Positions 17,353 through 26,761 of a stretch of 64,000 nucleotides of DNA are shown here, in pieces; position 1 is the stretch's first letter; each line of letters starts with the position of its first letter. The translations under genes were made by a program, and so were the position numbers. The DNA lies in assembly GCA_040222995.1 (NCBI GenBank), contig JAVKBW010000053.1, positions 124,001 through 188,000 on the forward strand, written 5' to 3'. This DNA is from JAVKBW01 sp040222995 (GTDB lineage: Bacteria; Pseudomonadota; Alphaproteobacteria; UBA8366; Aestuariispiraceae). The notes below the pieces were generated by a model. That model saw only the letters and a program-made list of their open reading frames with translations. It was not told where the DNA came from and searched no databases.

Positions 17353-18801
17353 ATGAATTTACACGAATATTCGTCTTTCGACGCCATCGGGCTTGCTGAA
17401 CTTATTCGTAAGGGAGAGGTCTCGCCGCAAGAGCTGTCGCGTGTGGCGGCCGAGGCCATTGCCGCCGTCAATCCGCGTCTGAATGCGGTCAACGAGGTCT
17501 ACGAAGACCGGATCGAAACGCCTTGTGACGGTGATGTTCCCGACGGTCCGCTGGCCGGGGCGCCGATGCTGAACAAGGATCTGTCCTTCGCCGAAGCCGG
17601 TCGCCGCCAGGAAATGGGGTCTGTTTTCACCAAAGGGTATGTTTCGGCGGCGAACAGCACGACCGTCGACCGGCTGAAAGCGGCAGGAATCAACATTGTC
17701 GGCCGAACGACGACGCCGGAATTCGGCAATTCAGGGCTTACGGATAGCGTTATTTCGGGAACAACCAGAAATCCGTGGGATACCGACAGGACCTGTGGCG
17801 GATCGAGCGGCGGATCGGCGGCAATGGTCGCTGCCGGGGCTGTGCCCTTCGCCACGGCAAGCGACGGCGGCGGTTCCACCCGCACCCCGGCCAGCCTGTG
17901 CGGGCTGATCGGTTTGAAACCGACGCGCGGTCTGGTTCCGGTCGGACCGGGCCGGGGCGAAGGCGGCGGCGGCCTCGTCGGTCCTTTCGCGGTTACCCGG
18001 ACCATCAGGGACAGCGCTCTGCTGCTCGATATCATGGCGGGGCCCGCTTCCGGCGATCCGTACGAGGTCCGGCCACTCGCGGTATCGGCCAGCGATGCGA
18101 TCCGGCGCGATCCGCCGAAACTGCGTATCGCCTTTACTGAGGAAAACTGGTCGGGCGTGCAGACATCCGATGCGTGCCGGCAGGGTGTCAGGCTCGCAAT
18201 GGAACAGTTGAGCGACGCCGGCCATCATATCGAGGAAGCCGCGCCGGTTTTCGACTGGGATGCCTTTTTCGGCGACACCGTCACCATCATGTGCGGCAAT
18301 CTGGCGACCGGCATTGACGGCCTGTCCACCGTGATCGGCCATGCGCCAAAAGAGCATGAATTGCAGTCCAGCACCTGGGCCTGTTATCGGCACGGAAAAT
18401 CGTTGTCAGCCGTCGATTTTCAAAAAGCTCTGGGCGGCTTCAACACGGTCTGTCGCGCCTTCGGCCGTTTCTTCGAAACCTACGATGTGCTGGCGACGCC
18501 GACGACGATAAATCCCGCGCCGCTGCTGGCCGATAGCTATTCCAGCAATCCGTCCGACCCTGTCGATGCGGCGGGTTATCAACGAAATGTCTATTCGAAC
18601 GATCATTTTGTCTGCATGGCCAACACGACCGGTCAGCCGTCGCTTACCTTGCCGGTACATCAAAGCGGGGACGGACTGCCGATCGGAGTCCAGTTTCTCG
18701 GCCGGTTCTCGTCGGAAGATACGCTGTTTCAAATTGGCCGTTACCTCGAACAGGCAATGCCGTGGAGAGACCGGCGGCCCGGCGTGCACGTCGCGTCATA
18801 G
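17353..18801 (+). CDS. amidase (amidase-signature family)
   Basis: The 482-residue protein has the amidase-signature core: catalytic Lys in GAPMLNKDLSF (about residue 77), the Gly/Ser-rich loop CGGSSGGSAAMVAAGAVPFA with cis-Ser and nucleophile Ser (about 150-180), and SDGGGSTRTPASLCGLIGLKPT. The enzyme hydrolyses carboxamides to acid plus ammonia, but the substrate is not predictable. It lacks gatB/gatC neighbours, so it is a catabolic amidase and not GatA. It is divergent from gntR and probably co-regulated with the orphan binding protein. Confidence 0.93.
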   Translation: MNLHEYSSFDAIGLAELIRKGEVSPQELSRVAAEAIAAVNPRLNAVNEVYEDRIETPCDGDVPDGPLAGAPMLNKDLSFAEAGRRQEMGSVFTKGYVSAANSTTVDRLKAAGINIVGRTTTPEFGNSGLTDSVISGTTRNPWDTDRTCGGSSGGSAAMVAAGAVPFATASDGGGSTRTPASLCGLIGLKPTRGLVPVGPGRGEGGGGLVGPFAVTRTIRDSALLLDIMAGPASGDPYEVRPLAVSASDAIRRDPPKLRIAFTEENWSGVQTSDACRQGVRLAMEQLSDAGHHIEEAAPVFDWDAFFGDTVTIMCGNLATGIDGLSTVIGHAPKEHELQSSTWACYRHGKSLSAVDFQKALGGFNTVCRAFGRFFETYDVLATPTTINPAPLLADSYSSNPSDPVDAAGYQRNVYSNDHFVCMANTTGQPSLTLPVHQSGDGLPIGVQFLGRFSSEDTLFQIGRYLEQAMPWRDRRPGVHVAS

Positions 18802-18822
18802 TCGCAGACGACCGCCCCGCGG

Positions 18823-19650
18823 TTAATACCCGACAATCGCCAGATCGTTGTCGGGCTGCGGAACAGCGGCGGGATCCGGGTTATGGTCCGGGTTCATGTC
18901 CGGCATGATATCGGAGAAGTGAATGCCCAGGGCGTCGTGATAAATCCGGTCGATCGTGCCGTCCTTCATCATGTCCGCAAGCGCCGTGTCGATCCGCTCG
19001 TGCATGACGGCCTGACTGCGGTTAAAGGACGGGTAGAGCCTGTCGAACGAGTGGTGTGGCAGAACTGGTTTCAGGTCGTAGGCGTTTTCCTTCGCGAAGA
19101 TGCGGGTGCTGACAAAATCGCCGATGATCGCATCTGTACGACTGAAGGCGAGTTTCCGGATGTTCTGTGCATCGTTCAGCGCATAGTCGATGATAGCGCC
19201 CGATTGTTCGATTTCTTTGTCCAGAACGTCGCCGTAGACATACCCTCTGACCAGCCCCAGCCGTTTGCCGGCGAAGGAGGACAGAAGCGGCTGGCTGGCA
19301 TCGTACCCCTGCCGTACCCAGAACGTGTTCGTGTAGACGGAAAAGCTGACATCGCCCTGCAGATAGTTATCGCGGCTGGCAGCATCAATTACGGCATCCT
19401 GGTCACCGAGTTCAACATCGCGCAGGCAGCGTTCCCAGGGCAGTTCGGTGAAGACAGGCTCGTATCCGGCCCGGCGCGATGCCTGTGTCAGGATTTCAAT
19501 TGAAATGCCGGTCGCATTTCCTGATCCGTCGGTGAAGGCATAGGGGGGCCAGTCGTTATAACAATATTGTGCCGACTCGGCGCGGGTATGCGCTGAACCG
19601 AGGGCAAAGACGCAGAAGACCGCGACGAAACAGGGTAGAAACCAATGCAT
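18823..19650 (-). CDS. periplasmic amino-acid-type substrate-binding protein (SBP_bac_3)
   Basis: This is a 275-residue protein with a signal peptide (MHWFLPCFVAVFCVFALGSAHTRA). The two-lobe fold begins YCYNDWPPYAFTDGSGNATGISIEIL, typical of family 3 solute-binding proteins. The start is the ATG at 19650, because GGAGGA lies just upstream; a longer frame to 19701 lacks a site. The C-terminal tail (MNPDHNPDPAAVPQPDNDLA) is Asp/Pro-rich and unusual. No transporter genes are adjacent, so it may be a sensor-type or orphan binding protein. Confidence 0.88.
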   Translation of the reverse strand: MHWFLPCFVAVFCVFALGSAHTRAESAQYCYNDWPPYAFTDGSGNATGISIEILTQASRRAGYEPVFTELPWERCLRDVELGDQDAVIDAASRDNYLQGDVSFSVYTNTFWVRQGYDASQPLLSSFAGKRLGLVRGYVYGDVLDKEIEQSGAIIDYALNDAQNIRKLAFSRTDAIIGDFVSTRIFAKENAYDLKPVLPHHSFDRLYPSFNRSQAVMHERIDTALADMMKDGTIDRIYHDALGIHFSDIMPDMNPDHNPDPAAVPQPDNDLAIVGY

Positions 19651-19841
19651 GCAAGTCCTCCGGGCCACCCGTTGTGCAAGACATAAACATGCAAAACACA
19701 ACCCGATTGTCTTTTAAAGAGGGTTCCCGCAAGGCAACCCCCACCCCCTCCCGGAGCTGGAATACCTTCCTGCACAAATATTCAGGTCGAATCAGCGATG
19801 GAAGTCAACCCTTGGTAGGCGGCCGGCGGACCGATCTGCTG

Positions 19842-20018
19842 TTACGCCACGCTAAGGGTCGATATGACGCCGAGAATCAGGAAGGCGAATCCGCAGACAA
19901 TGGCATAGGTAAACCAGAAATGGTCTGTGATGAACCGGTCGAGCTGATGTTCCGCGTGAGCGAATGTAGTGTCGGGGCGGGGCATGCGCCCGATTGTGGC
20001 GAAATGATAGGAGGTCAT
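19842..20018 (-). CDS. small single-span membrane protein
   Basis: A 58-residue reading frame begins MTSYHFATIGRMPRPDTTFA and ends with one clear membrane segment (about residues 33-56, FWFTYAIVCGFAFLILGVIS). AGAGGGA lies upstream at a somewhat long spacing. The hydrophobic block and well-formed start support a real gene. It would be an inner-membrane protein with a short cytoplasmic N-terminus. No family is recognised. Confidence 0.6.
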   Translation of the reverse strand: MTSYHFATIGRMPRPDTTFAHAEHQLDRFITDHFWFTYAIVCGFAFLILGVISTLSVA

Positions 20019-20285
20019 GATGCCGTTCCCTCTGCCGGTTGATATCCATTCTGTCTAACGCCGGATTGAGACAGCATTTTGATCAGATTGTGGCGTCATT
20101 TAGGGGGTTGCCGACGCCAAGTCTGTGACGGCTGTCATACAGCGCCGGATAAACGGTTTTTCGCGCAATTCCGGCGTTGACAGGGCCGGGGCGCATCCCT
20201 ATGTTCCGGCGACTTCGCGGTGTGGCGATCACAGGACCGATGTTTCGGTCCGGCCGGACGCGGAAACGGATTTCGGAGTGGAACG

Positions 20286-20411
20286 ATGAAAGTCGCAAGT
20301 TCACTGAAGACGCTGAAAAAGCGCCATAAGGACTGCCGGGTGATCCGGCGGAAGGGCCGCGTTTACGTCATCAACAAGACAAACCCGCGTTTCAAGGCCC
20401 GCCAGGGTTAA
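20286..20411 (+). CDS. rpmJ: 50S ribosomal protein L36, 41-residue type
   Basis: The 41-residue basic protein starts MKVASSLKTLKKRHKDCRVI and ends KTNPRFKARQG. This is the zinc-ligand-poor (C-minus) form of L36 usual in Alphaproteobacteria, with a single Cys. It binds 23S rRNA in the large subunit. It is a stand-alone gene with its own terminator 50 bp downstream, not part of the spc operon. Confidence 0.95.
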   Translation: MKVASSLKTLKKRHKDCRVIRRKGRVYVINKTNPRFKARQG

Positions 20412-20461
20412 GAACCGGCACCTGCGCGCCTGTCGATGCAGGTCGCATGAAACACATTCAG

Positions 20462-20495
20462 CCGCGCTCCCGACAGAGCGCGGTTTTCGTTTTTG
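20462..20495 (+). terminator. intrinsic terminator of rpmJ
   Basis: The stem CCGCGCTC (20462-20469) with GAGCGCGG (20476-20483) has loop CCGACA and is followed by TTTTCGTTTTT. Confidence 0.85.
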
Positions 20496-20631
20496 TGCCG
20501 CTTTTCAACGCTGTATACCGGGTGACGGCAGCAGCCTGAATAATTCATTCTTGCGGTTGGCTGCCCGGCAAACCATAATTGGTATTACCAATTTATAAAT
20601 GGATTGAAAAAATCCGTCAGAGGAAACGCCT

Positions 20632-22122
20632 GTGCTGAAAATGCCCGCCCTTGACGAAAAGGTAATGGATCGCCGCATGGCGATTGCCGATGACCTGCGG
20701 GCGATCGTTCCGGGCGAGGGCGTGATTGTCGACGATGACGAGCGCCGGCCCTACGAATCCGATGGCGTCACGGCCTACAAGACCCTGCCGCTGATCGTCG
20801 TTTTGCCGGAAACAACGCAGCAGGTATCCGAGGTGCTGGCCTATTGCGACAAGAACGGCATCAAAGTTGTGCCGCGCGGGTCCGGGACCTCGCTCAGCGG
20901 CGGCGCCATGCCGCTGGAAGACGGCATTCTGCTGGCGCTGGGCAAGTTCAACAAAATTCTCGATATCGATTACGGCAACCGCTGTGCGGTTGTGCAACCC
21001 GGCGTCACCAATCTGGCGATCACCACGGCGGTCGAGGGGGACGGCTTCTATTATGCGCCTGACCCGTCAAGCCAGATCGCCTGTTCCATCGGCGGTAACG
21101 TGGCGGAAAATTCCGGCGGCGTGCACTGCCTGAAATACGGCCTGACGACAAACAACATTCTCGGCCTGGAACTGGTGATGATGGACGGCACGATCACGCG
21201 GATCGGCGGCAAGCATCTGGATTCCGACGGCTACGATCTGATGGGCGTTCTGACCGGATCGGAAGGGCTGCTGGGGGTTGTCACCGAAGTCACGGTGCGC
21301 CTGTTGCGCAAGCCGGAAACCGCACGCGCCCTGCTGATCGGCTTTCCGTCCAGCGAGCAGGGCGGCGATTGCGTCGGCAAGATTATCGGCGCGGGCATCA
21401 TCCCCGGCGGCATGGAGATGATGGACCGGCCGGCGATCCACGCGTCCGACGATTTCGCCAGGGCCGGCTATCCGCGCGATGTCGAAGCCCTGCTGATCGT
21501 CGAACTGGACGGCCCGGCGGAGGAAGTCGAACTGCTGATCGAGCAGGTAAAAACCATTGCCGAGGGCTGCGGCGCGACGACCGTCCGCGCCTCGGAAAGC
21601 GAACAGGAACGGATGACGTTCTGGGCCGGGCGCAAGGCGGCGTTTCCGGCGGTCGGCCGGATTTCGCCGGATTACCTGTGCATGGACGGCACCATTCCGC
21701 GCAAGGAACTGCCGCATGTTCTGCAGGAAATGTCGGCCCTGTCGAAAAAGCACGGGCTTCGCGTCGCCAATGTCTTCCATGCCGGCGACGGCAACCTGCA
21801 CCCGCTGATCCTGTACGATGCCAACAACCCGGGCGAACTGGAGAAAGCGGAAGAATTCGGCGCGGATATCCTGAAGCTGTGCGTCAGGGTCGGCGGCGTG
21901 CTGACCGGCGAACATGGCGTCGGCGTGGAGAAACGCGACCTGATGGGCGAGATGTTCACCGAAACCGACCTCAATCACCAGCAACGCCTGAAATGCGCTT
22001 TCGATCCGCAGGGGCTTCTCAATCCGGGCAAGGTGTTTCCGACCCTGCACCGCTGCGCCGAAATGGGCCGGATGCATATCCACAAGGGGCAGATGCCTTT
22101 CCCCGATCTTCCCCGGTTCTGA
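20632..22122 (+). CDS. glcD: glycolate oxidase subunit GlcD (FAD-linked oxidase)
   Basis: The 496-residue protein has a PCMH-type FAD-binding domain (PRGSGTSLSGGAMPLEDGILLAL about residues 81-105; PSSQIACSIGGNVAENSGGVHCLKYG about 145-170) and a C-terminal substrate/cap domain ending in the FDPQGLLNPGKVFP signature. GlcD carries the FAD of glycolate oxidase, which oxidises glycolate to glyoxylate and feeds electrons to the membrane chain with GlcE and GlcF. GTG at 20632 is supported by AGAGGA seven bases upstream. It is the first gene of the glcDEF operon. Confidence 0.95.
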   Translation: MLKMPALDEKVMDRRMAIADDLRAIVPGEGVIVDDDERRPYESDGVTAYKTLPLIVVLPETTQQVSEVLAYCDKNGIKVVPRGSGTSLSGGAMPLEDGILLALGKFNKILDIDYGNRCAVVQPGVTNLAITTAVEGDGFYYAPDPSSQIACSIGGNVAENSGGVHCLKYGLTTNNILGLELVMMDGTITRIGGKHLDSDGYDLMGVLTGSEGLLGVVTEVTVRLLRKPETARALLIGFPSSEQGGDCVGKIIGAGIIPGGMEMMDRPAIHASDDFARAGYPRDVEALLIVELDGPAEEVELLIEQVKTIAEGCGATTVRASESEQERMTFWAGRKAAFPAVGRISPDYLCMDGTIPRKELPHVLQEMSALSKKHGLRVANVFHAGDGNLHPLILYDANNPGELEKAEEFGADILKLCVRVGGVLTGEHGVGVEKRDLMGEMFTETDLNHQQRLKCAFDPQGLLNPGKVFPTLHRCAEMGRMHIHKGQMPFPDLPRF

Positions 22123-22136
22123 GCAGGCGTTTCCGA

Positions 22137-23354
22137 ATGACCGTCTTCACCCCCGATACAGCCGAACAGGTGGCCGAGGTTGTCGCCTGGGCGGCGGCGG
22201 AACAGCAGCCGCTTGCGGTCAACGGCACCGGCAGCAAGGCTTCGGTTGGTCAGGCGGTGAATATCGAACACGATCTCGACCTGTCGCGCCTTTCGGGCGT
22301 CACCCTGTACGAGCCGGACGAGTTGGTTCTGCAGGCCGGCCCGGCGACGCCGATGGATGAAATCACCGCGCTGCTGGCGGAACACGGACAGGAACTGGCG
22401 TTCGAACCGCCCGACCTCGGCATCCTGCTGAAGGGCGAACCCGGCGCCGGGTCGCTGGGCGGGGTGATCGCAGCCAATCTGGCCGGGCCGCGGCGCATCA
22501 AATCGGGCGCGGCGCGCGACCATTTTCTGGGGTTCTCGGCGGTGTCGGGACGGGGCGAAAGCTTCAAATCCGGCGGCCGGGTGGTGAAGAACGTCACCGG
22601 CTACGACCTCAGCAAATTGCTGTGCGGGTCCTGGGGTACGCTGGCGGCGATGACCAGCGTGACCGTGAAGGTACTGCCCGCCGCGCCGAAGGAACGCACG
22701 GTGCTGATTGCGACCAACGATCCGAAACAGGCGGTCGCCGCGATGACCGAGGGGTTGAACAGCCCGCTGGACGTTTCCGGCGCGGCCTGGCTGCCGGCGT
22801 CGCTGACGGCGACATCGCCGGTCGATATGGTTCGGCTGCTCGGCAAGGGTGTCGCGGCTTTGCGGCTGGAAGGCATCGAAGGGTCGATCGCCTATCGCTG
22901 CGACCAGATGCGGAAGCTGCTGGCGGATCACGGCGAAATAGAGGAACTGCATACCAGCCGCAGCCGCGCTTTCTGGCAGGCGGTGCGCGACGTGCAGCCG
23001 TTCGCCGGCGGTGCGGACGAGCGGCCGGTCTGGAAGATATCCGTCGCGCCGCAGAGCGGCCCGGCGGTGCTGGCGGCGCTGGCGGAACATGGCCATCGCG
23101 ATGCGTTCATGGACTGGGGCGGCGGGCTGATCTGGCTGGCGATTGCGGCGGATACGGAAGACGCCGCGGCAACGCTTGTCCGCAAAACCGTCGCCGAAAT
23201 CGGCGGCCATGCGATGCTGATGCGCGGGTCGCCCGTATTGCGCGCCGCCGTGCCGGTGTTCCATCCGCAGAACGCGGCGCTTGCCGCGCTCGCCAGAAGA
23301 ATCAAGGACGGGTTCGACCCGAACGGTATTCTCAACCCCGGCCGGATGGGATGA
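22137..23354 (+). CDS. glcE: glycolate oxidase subunit GlcE
   Basis: The 405-residue second FAD-binding subunit has GEPGAGSLGGVIAANLAGPRR and GGRVVKNVTGYDLSKLLCGSWG in its FAD domain, and ends FDPNGILNPGRMG like other GlcE proteins. The ATG at 22137 follows the glcD stop by 14 bp. An upstream extension in the same frame runs through glcD antisense-free sequence and is not coding. It works in a complex with GlcD and GlcF. Confidence 0.93.
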   Translation: MTVFTPDTAEQVAEVVAWAAAEQQPLAVNGTGSKASVGQAVNIEHDLDLSRLSGVTLYEPDELVLQAGPATPMDEITALLAEHGQELAFEPPDLGILLKGEPGAGSLGGVIAANLAGPRRIKSGAARDHFLGFSAVSGRGESFKSGGRVVKNVTGYDLSKLLCGSWGTLAAMTSVTVKVLPAAPKERTVLIATNDPKQAVAAMTEGLNSPLDVSGAAWLPASLTATSPVDMVRLLGKGVAALRLEGIEGSIAYRCDQMRKLLADHGEIEELHTSRSRAFWQAVRDVQPFAGGADERPVWKISVAPQSGPAVLAALAEHGHRDAFMDWGGGLIWLAIAADTEDAAATLVRKTVAEIGGHAMLMRGSPVLRAAVPVFHPQNAALAALARRIKDGFDPNGILNPGRMG

Positions 23355-23361
23355 CGGTCTG

Positions 23362-24660
23362 ATGCAAACCAGTTTCACCCTTGCCCAGCTTGCCGACCCG
23401 GATATCGCTGAATCGGAATCTATTCTGCGCACCTGCGTGCATTGCGGGTTCTGCACGGCGACGTGCCCGACCTATGTGACCCTGGGCGACGAGCTGGACA
23501 GCCCGCGCGGCCGGATCTACCTGATCAAGGACATGCTGGAAAACGACAAGCCGGCCTCGGAAAAGCTGGTCAAGCATATCGACCGCTGTCTTTCCTGTCT
23601 GGCCTGCATGACAACCTGCCCTTCCGGCGTTCATTACATGCATCTGGTAGACCATGTGCGCGAGCGGATCGAGGAAACCTATACCCGTCCGGCAGGCGAC
23701 CGGTTTCTGCGCAAGGTTCTGTCGGTCGTGCTGCCATCGCCGCGCCTGTTCCGGTTCGCGCTGATCGGCGCGATGCTGGCGCGCCCGGTCGCCGGTCTGT
23801 TTCCGGGGCGGTGGGGGGCGATGTTGAAGCTGGCTCCGAAGAAGATGCAGCCGCCGTCGCGCGTCGACCTTCCGCAAGTTATTCCCGCTGAAGGGGAAAG
23901 GCGCGGCCGTGTCGCCTTGCTGACCGGCTGCGCGCAGCAGGTGTTGAGCCCGCAGATCAATGAAGCAACCGTCCGGGTGCTGACAAGGCTGGGCGTCGAG
24001 GTGGTGATCGCGAAGGATGCGGGCTGTTGCGGCGCGCTGGTGCATCACATGGGCAAGACGGATGAAAGCCATGGCCAGGCCGGCGCGAATATCGATGCCT
24101 GGATGGCGGAGCACAAGCGCGAGCCGCTCGACGCCATTGTCATCAATGCGTCAGGCTGCGGCACCACGGTGAAGGATTACGGTCATATGTTCCGTAACGA
24201 CGCGGGCCGCGCTGATGACGCCGCGACGGTGTCGGGCCTGACCATGGACATTACGGAATATCTGACGAAGCTCGGCCTGCCGGAAACCCTGGCCGCGCCG
24301 CAGCCGGACCTGACGGTCGCCTATCACTCCGCCTGTTCGATGCAGCATGGCCAGAAGATCACCACCCTGCCGAAGACCCTGCTGAAACAGGCCGGGTTCA
24401 CGGTGAAGGATGTGCCGGAATCCCATCTCTGCTGCGGGTCGGCCGGCACCTACAACATCATGCAGCCGGAGATCGCGACCACCCTGCGCGACCGCAAGGT
24501 GAAGAATATCGAAAGCACGAAGGCGGATGTGATCGCCGCCGGCAATATCGGCTGCATCACCCAGATCGCCACCGGCACCGACATCCCGATTGTCCACACC
24601 ATCGAACTGATCGACTGGGTCACCGGCGGCCCGAAGCCGGCGGGGTTGTCTGATCCATAA
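23362..24660 (+). CDS. glcF: glycolate oxidase iron-sulfur subunit GlcF
   Basis: The 432-residue protein has two [4Fe-4S] ferredoxin-like motifs, CVHCGFCTATCPTY (about residue 24) and CLSCLACMTTCPSGVHY (about 76). Two CCG domains follow (KDAGCCGALVHHMGKT near residue 220 and SHLCCGSAGTYNI near 357). It takes electrons from the GlcD/GlcE flavins towards the quinone pool. The ATG lies 7 bp after glcE, so the genes are translationally close. Confidence 0.94.
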   Translation: MQTSFTLAQLADPDIAESESILRTCVHCGFCTATCPTYVTLGDELDSPRGRIYLIKDMLENDKPASEKLVKHIDRCLSCLACMTTCPSGVHYMHLVDHVRERIEETYTRPAGDRFLRKVLSVVLPSPRLFRFALIGAMLARPVAGLFPGRWGAMLKLAPKKMQPPSRVDLPQVIPAEGERRGRVALLTGCAQQVLSPQINEATVRVLTRLGVEVVIAKDAGCCGALVHHMGKTDESHGQAGANIDAWMAEHKREPLDAIVINASGCGTTVKDYGHMFRNDAGRADDAATVSGLTMDITEYLTKLGLPETLAAPQPDLTVAYHSACSMQHGQKITTLPKTLLKQAGFTVKDVPESHLCCGSAGTYNIMQPEIATTLRDRKVKNIESTKADVIAAGNIGCITQIATGTDIPIVHTIELIDWVTGGPKPAGLSDP

Positions 24661-24675
24661 TTCAGGAGTGCGAAC

Positions 24676-24873
24676 ATGTGGGGATGCGGTGTTGTGAAGG
24701 ACGGGCAACCGGAAACCGGAGAAATCGACGGATATTCGTGGGCCGTGCTGCCGCACGGTTTGATCGCCGTGAAACGCCCTGACGGGTCGCTGACCATGCT
24801 GCCTGCCGCCGCTCAGATTGAAGCGGCGGTGCGGGCGTTCGTTGCGAAGGACGCGCATAAAACAGAACAATAG
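24676..24873 (+). CDS. small hypothetical protein at the end of the glc operon
   Basis: The 65-residue protein starts MWGCGVVKDGQPETGEIDGY. It has an AGGAG site eight bases before its ATG and lies only 15 bp after glcF, so it is probably the fourth gene of the operon. There is no signal peptide or membrane segment. No family is recognised. Its function may relate to glycolate oxidase assembly, but only position suggests that. Confidence 0.65.
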   Translation: MWGCGVVKDGQPETGEIDGYSWAVLPHGLIAVKRPDGSLTMLPAAAQIEAAVRAFVAKDAHKTEQ

Positions 24874-24880
24874 AAAGTAA

Positions 24881-24972
24881 CGATCCCCGCAACCTGATGT
24901 GGGGTCCATTCCGCTTGTCTTTGAATGTGATGCGCCGCCTGCGGAATAGGTCCTGGCTCGGGGCCGGGACTC
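24881..24972. repeat. dispersed palindromic intergenic repeat, type A copy 1
   Basis: The element is composite: hairpin 1 is GATCCCCGC...GTGGGGTCCATTCC, then comes a 25-30 bp spacer, then GGAATAGGTCC and hairpin 2 CTGGCTCGGGGCCGGGACTC. The same architecture and most of the same words recur at 62850-62943. It lies between the glc operon and a convergent gene. Confidence 0.75.
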
Positions 24973-24974
24973 TG

Positions 24975-25985
24975 TCAGGTGGATTTTGAACGCTTTGCCT
25001 GCTCCAGACTGTCCGCCATTTCCGCCGCGCCCTGCATCGCTTCCTGCATCACCTTGTGGATGATGCGGCGGGCCCGGTCGCGCCAGTCGTCGCCGGTCGG
25101 GTAGGCGACGGCGGTCTGCCGTTTCGCTGCTTCCGCTTCCAGAAAACCGCTCATCGATAATGTGCCGATTTCGACCACCACGGACATCGCATTCGCCGAT
25201 CCGTCGAGATAGGCGGGGAAGCCGCCGGCGACCGGACACGCGCCGTCGGCATAGGCGCTATCGGCCAAGCTTGCGGCGAACCAGCGTTGCGCCCGCACCA
25301 GATTGTCGCTGGCCTTCGGCGCGGTGGTATGGACCGCGACTTCGCCCCAGGCTTCCGGTCCGGTCCGGAAATCGAGAAACAGCACGAATTCAGGGATGCT
25401 CAGATAGGCCCGGGCGATCTGTCGAACGGTATCGGCGGACCAGCCGGGCCGGCCGGTGATGCCGCGTGCCCGCCGGTCGGCGGCGGCGATTTCCGCCTTG
25501 CGCGCCGAATTCGCAGCGAGATAGCTGTTGTAGCGGTCTTCCGCGGCGGACAGGAGCTGGTCGGTCCATTCCGGATCGCCGATCGGCGGCGGCGTCACCG
25601 CACCGGAGGCGGATTTAGGCAAGGGCGGATCGGGCGATTGCGGCGGCCAGACCGGACCGCCGGGATTCACAGCATGCACCAGGATCAGCGCGGTTTTCGC
25701 ATGAAGATAGTGCTGCAGCCTGTCATGCAAAACGGCGGTGCAGGCCCCGGCGCCGACAAAGCCGGCGAGGCCCGGCGCGTTCGACGCCAGAACAATGGCG
25801 GTCGGCGCATCCGGCGAGCCCAGCCGCCCGACATCGCAGGTGACCGGCGGGTCGTTCGCGGTCTGGCCGGGAAACGCCTTTACCGGCATGCCGACCGTGG
25901 CGGCGGCGCGCAGAAACCGGTCCCGCGCGGTGGCGGGGTCGTCGGTGAAGATGGCGTGCGATGCGCCGGGTTCCGGTTTGTTCAT
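24975..25985 (-). CDS. DUF2817-like (M14-related) protein lacking the zinc-binding motif
   Basis: The 336-residue protein is recognisable as DUF2817-like from its start (FTDDPATARDRFLRAAATVG), the strand TALILVHAVNPGG and the C-terminal EIGT segment. Where active relatives show SGtHGvEGfaGS, with the His and Glu zinc ligands, it reads SNAPGLAGFVGAG. The NEDNVDLNRN block is also absent. It is probably a non-catalytic relative or a decaying copy. The start is the ATG at 25985. The gene is transcribed alone on the minus strand. Confidence 0.65.
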   Translation of the reverse strand: MNKPEPGASHAIFTDDPATARDRFLRAAATVGMPVKAFPGQTANDPPVTCDVGRLGSPDAPTAIVLASNAPGLAGFVGAGACTAVLHDRLQHYLHAKTALILVHAVNPGGPVWPPQSPDPPLPKSASGAVTPPPIGDPEWTDQLLSAAEDRYNSYLAANSARKAEIAAADRRARGITGRPGWSADTVRQIARAYLSIPEFVLFLDFRTGPEAWGEVAVHTTAPKASDNLVRAQRWFAASLADSAYADGACPVAGGFPAYLDGSANAMSVVVEIGTLSMSGFLEAEAAKRQTAVAYPTGDDWRDRARRIIHKVMQEAMQGAAEMADSLEQAKRSKST

Positions 25986-26084
25986 GCACCGATTATAACG
26001 CGTCCCTGTCGTCTTCACCAGGATGTGAGCCTGAGAATGCCGTCGCCGGTTGCCGCCGGACGGGTTTCGCCGCATACTTTTGCC

Positions 26085-26657
26085 ATGAAACGGCAGATAA
26101 ACAGCCTTGTCCGGCGCGGCCTCCTTGCAGTGGCGGCGATGGCTGTTCTCGCCGGTCCGGCGCTGGCCGACCAGAACGACGAACGGCTGGACGAGCTGTT
26201 CGTGCAGCTTCACGAAACCAAATCGGCCTATCAGGCGCATGTGCTTGAACACACGATCTGGCAGATCTGGCATGTGTCGGATATGGCCGGCACCAATATC
26301 CTGATGGAACAGGGCGTCAATGCAATGGGCGCCGGGGACTACGATACCGCGCTGGCAAAGTTCGAAGCCGTTGTCGAGCTTGAGCCTGACTTCGCGGAAG
26401 GCTGGAACAAACGCGCCACGGTGCACTATCTGATGGGCAATTTCGCGCAATCCATCGAGGATGTGAAAAAGACCCTGTCGCTGGAACCGCGCCATTTCGG
26501 GGCGCTGTCCGGTCTTGGCCTGATCTACGACAGTCTCGACGATCTCGAAGCCGCAAAAGCGGCCTTCGAAAGGGCGCTGGAAGCCAACCCGCATATGGAC
26601 CCGATCAGGACCCGGCTGGACGAGATCGTCAAGGAACTGGAAAACCGTCAGATCTGA
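26085..26657 (+). CDS. TPR-repeat periplasmic protein
   Basis: The 190-residue protein has an Arg-containing signal peptide (MKRQINSLVRRGLLAVAAMAVLAGPALA, cleavage about residue 28). At least three tetratricopeptide repeats follow in the C-terminal half (MGAGDYDTALAKFEAVVELEPDFAEGWNKRA, LMGNFAQSIEDVKKTLSLEP, SLDDLEAAKAAFERALEANP). It is likely a periplasmic protein-interaction scaffold. It is transcribed divergently from the DUF2817-like gene and lies 104 bp before an EamA transporter gene. Confidence 0.88.
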   Translation: MKRQINSLVRRGLLAVAAMAVLAGPALADQNDERLDELFVQLHETKSAYQAHVLEHTIWQIWHVSDMAGTNILMEQGVNAMGAGDYDTALAKFEAVVELEPDFAEGWNKRATVHYLMGNFAQSIEDVKKTLSLEPRHFGALSGLGLIYDSLDDLEAAKAAFERALEANPHMDPIRTRLDEIVKELENRQI

Positions 26658-26761
26658 CCGGCGGCAATACCGCCATTGCACAGATGCTGTTTGCATGACA
26701 AACCAGACAGCAGGCGGCTGTCGCCTGTATCGTCTTCTGTTCCGGTTGAGACTAATCGACA

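Noticed and set aside
21369..22136. Upstream extension of the glcE frame inside glcD
   Set aside because: It lies in a second frame of glcD. The true glcE start is the ATG at 22137 with normal spacing after glcD.
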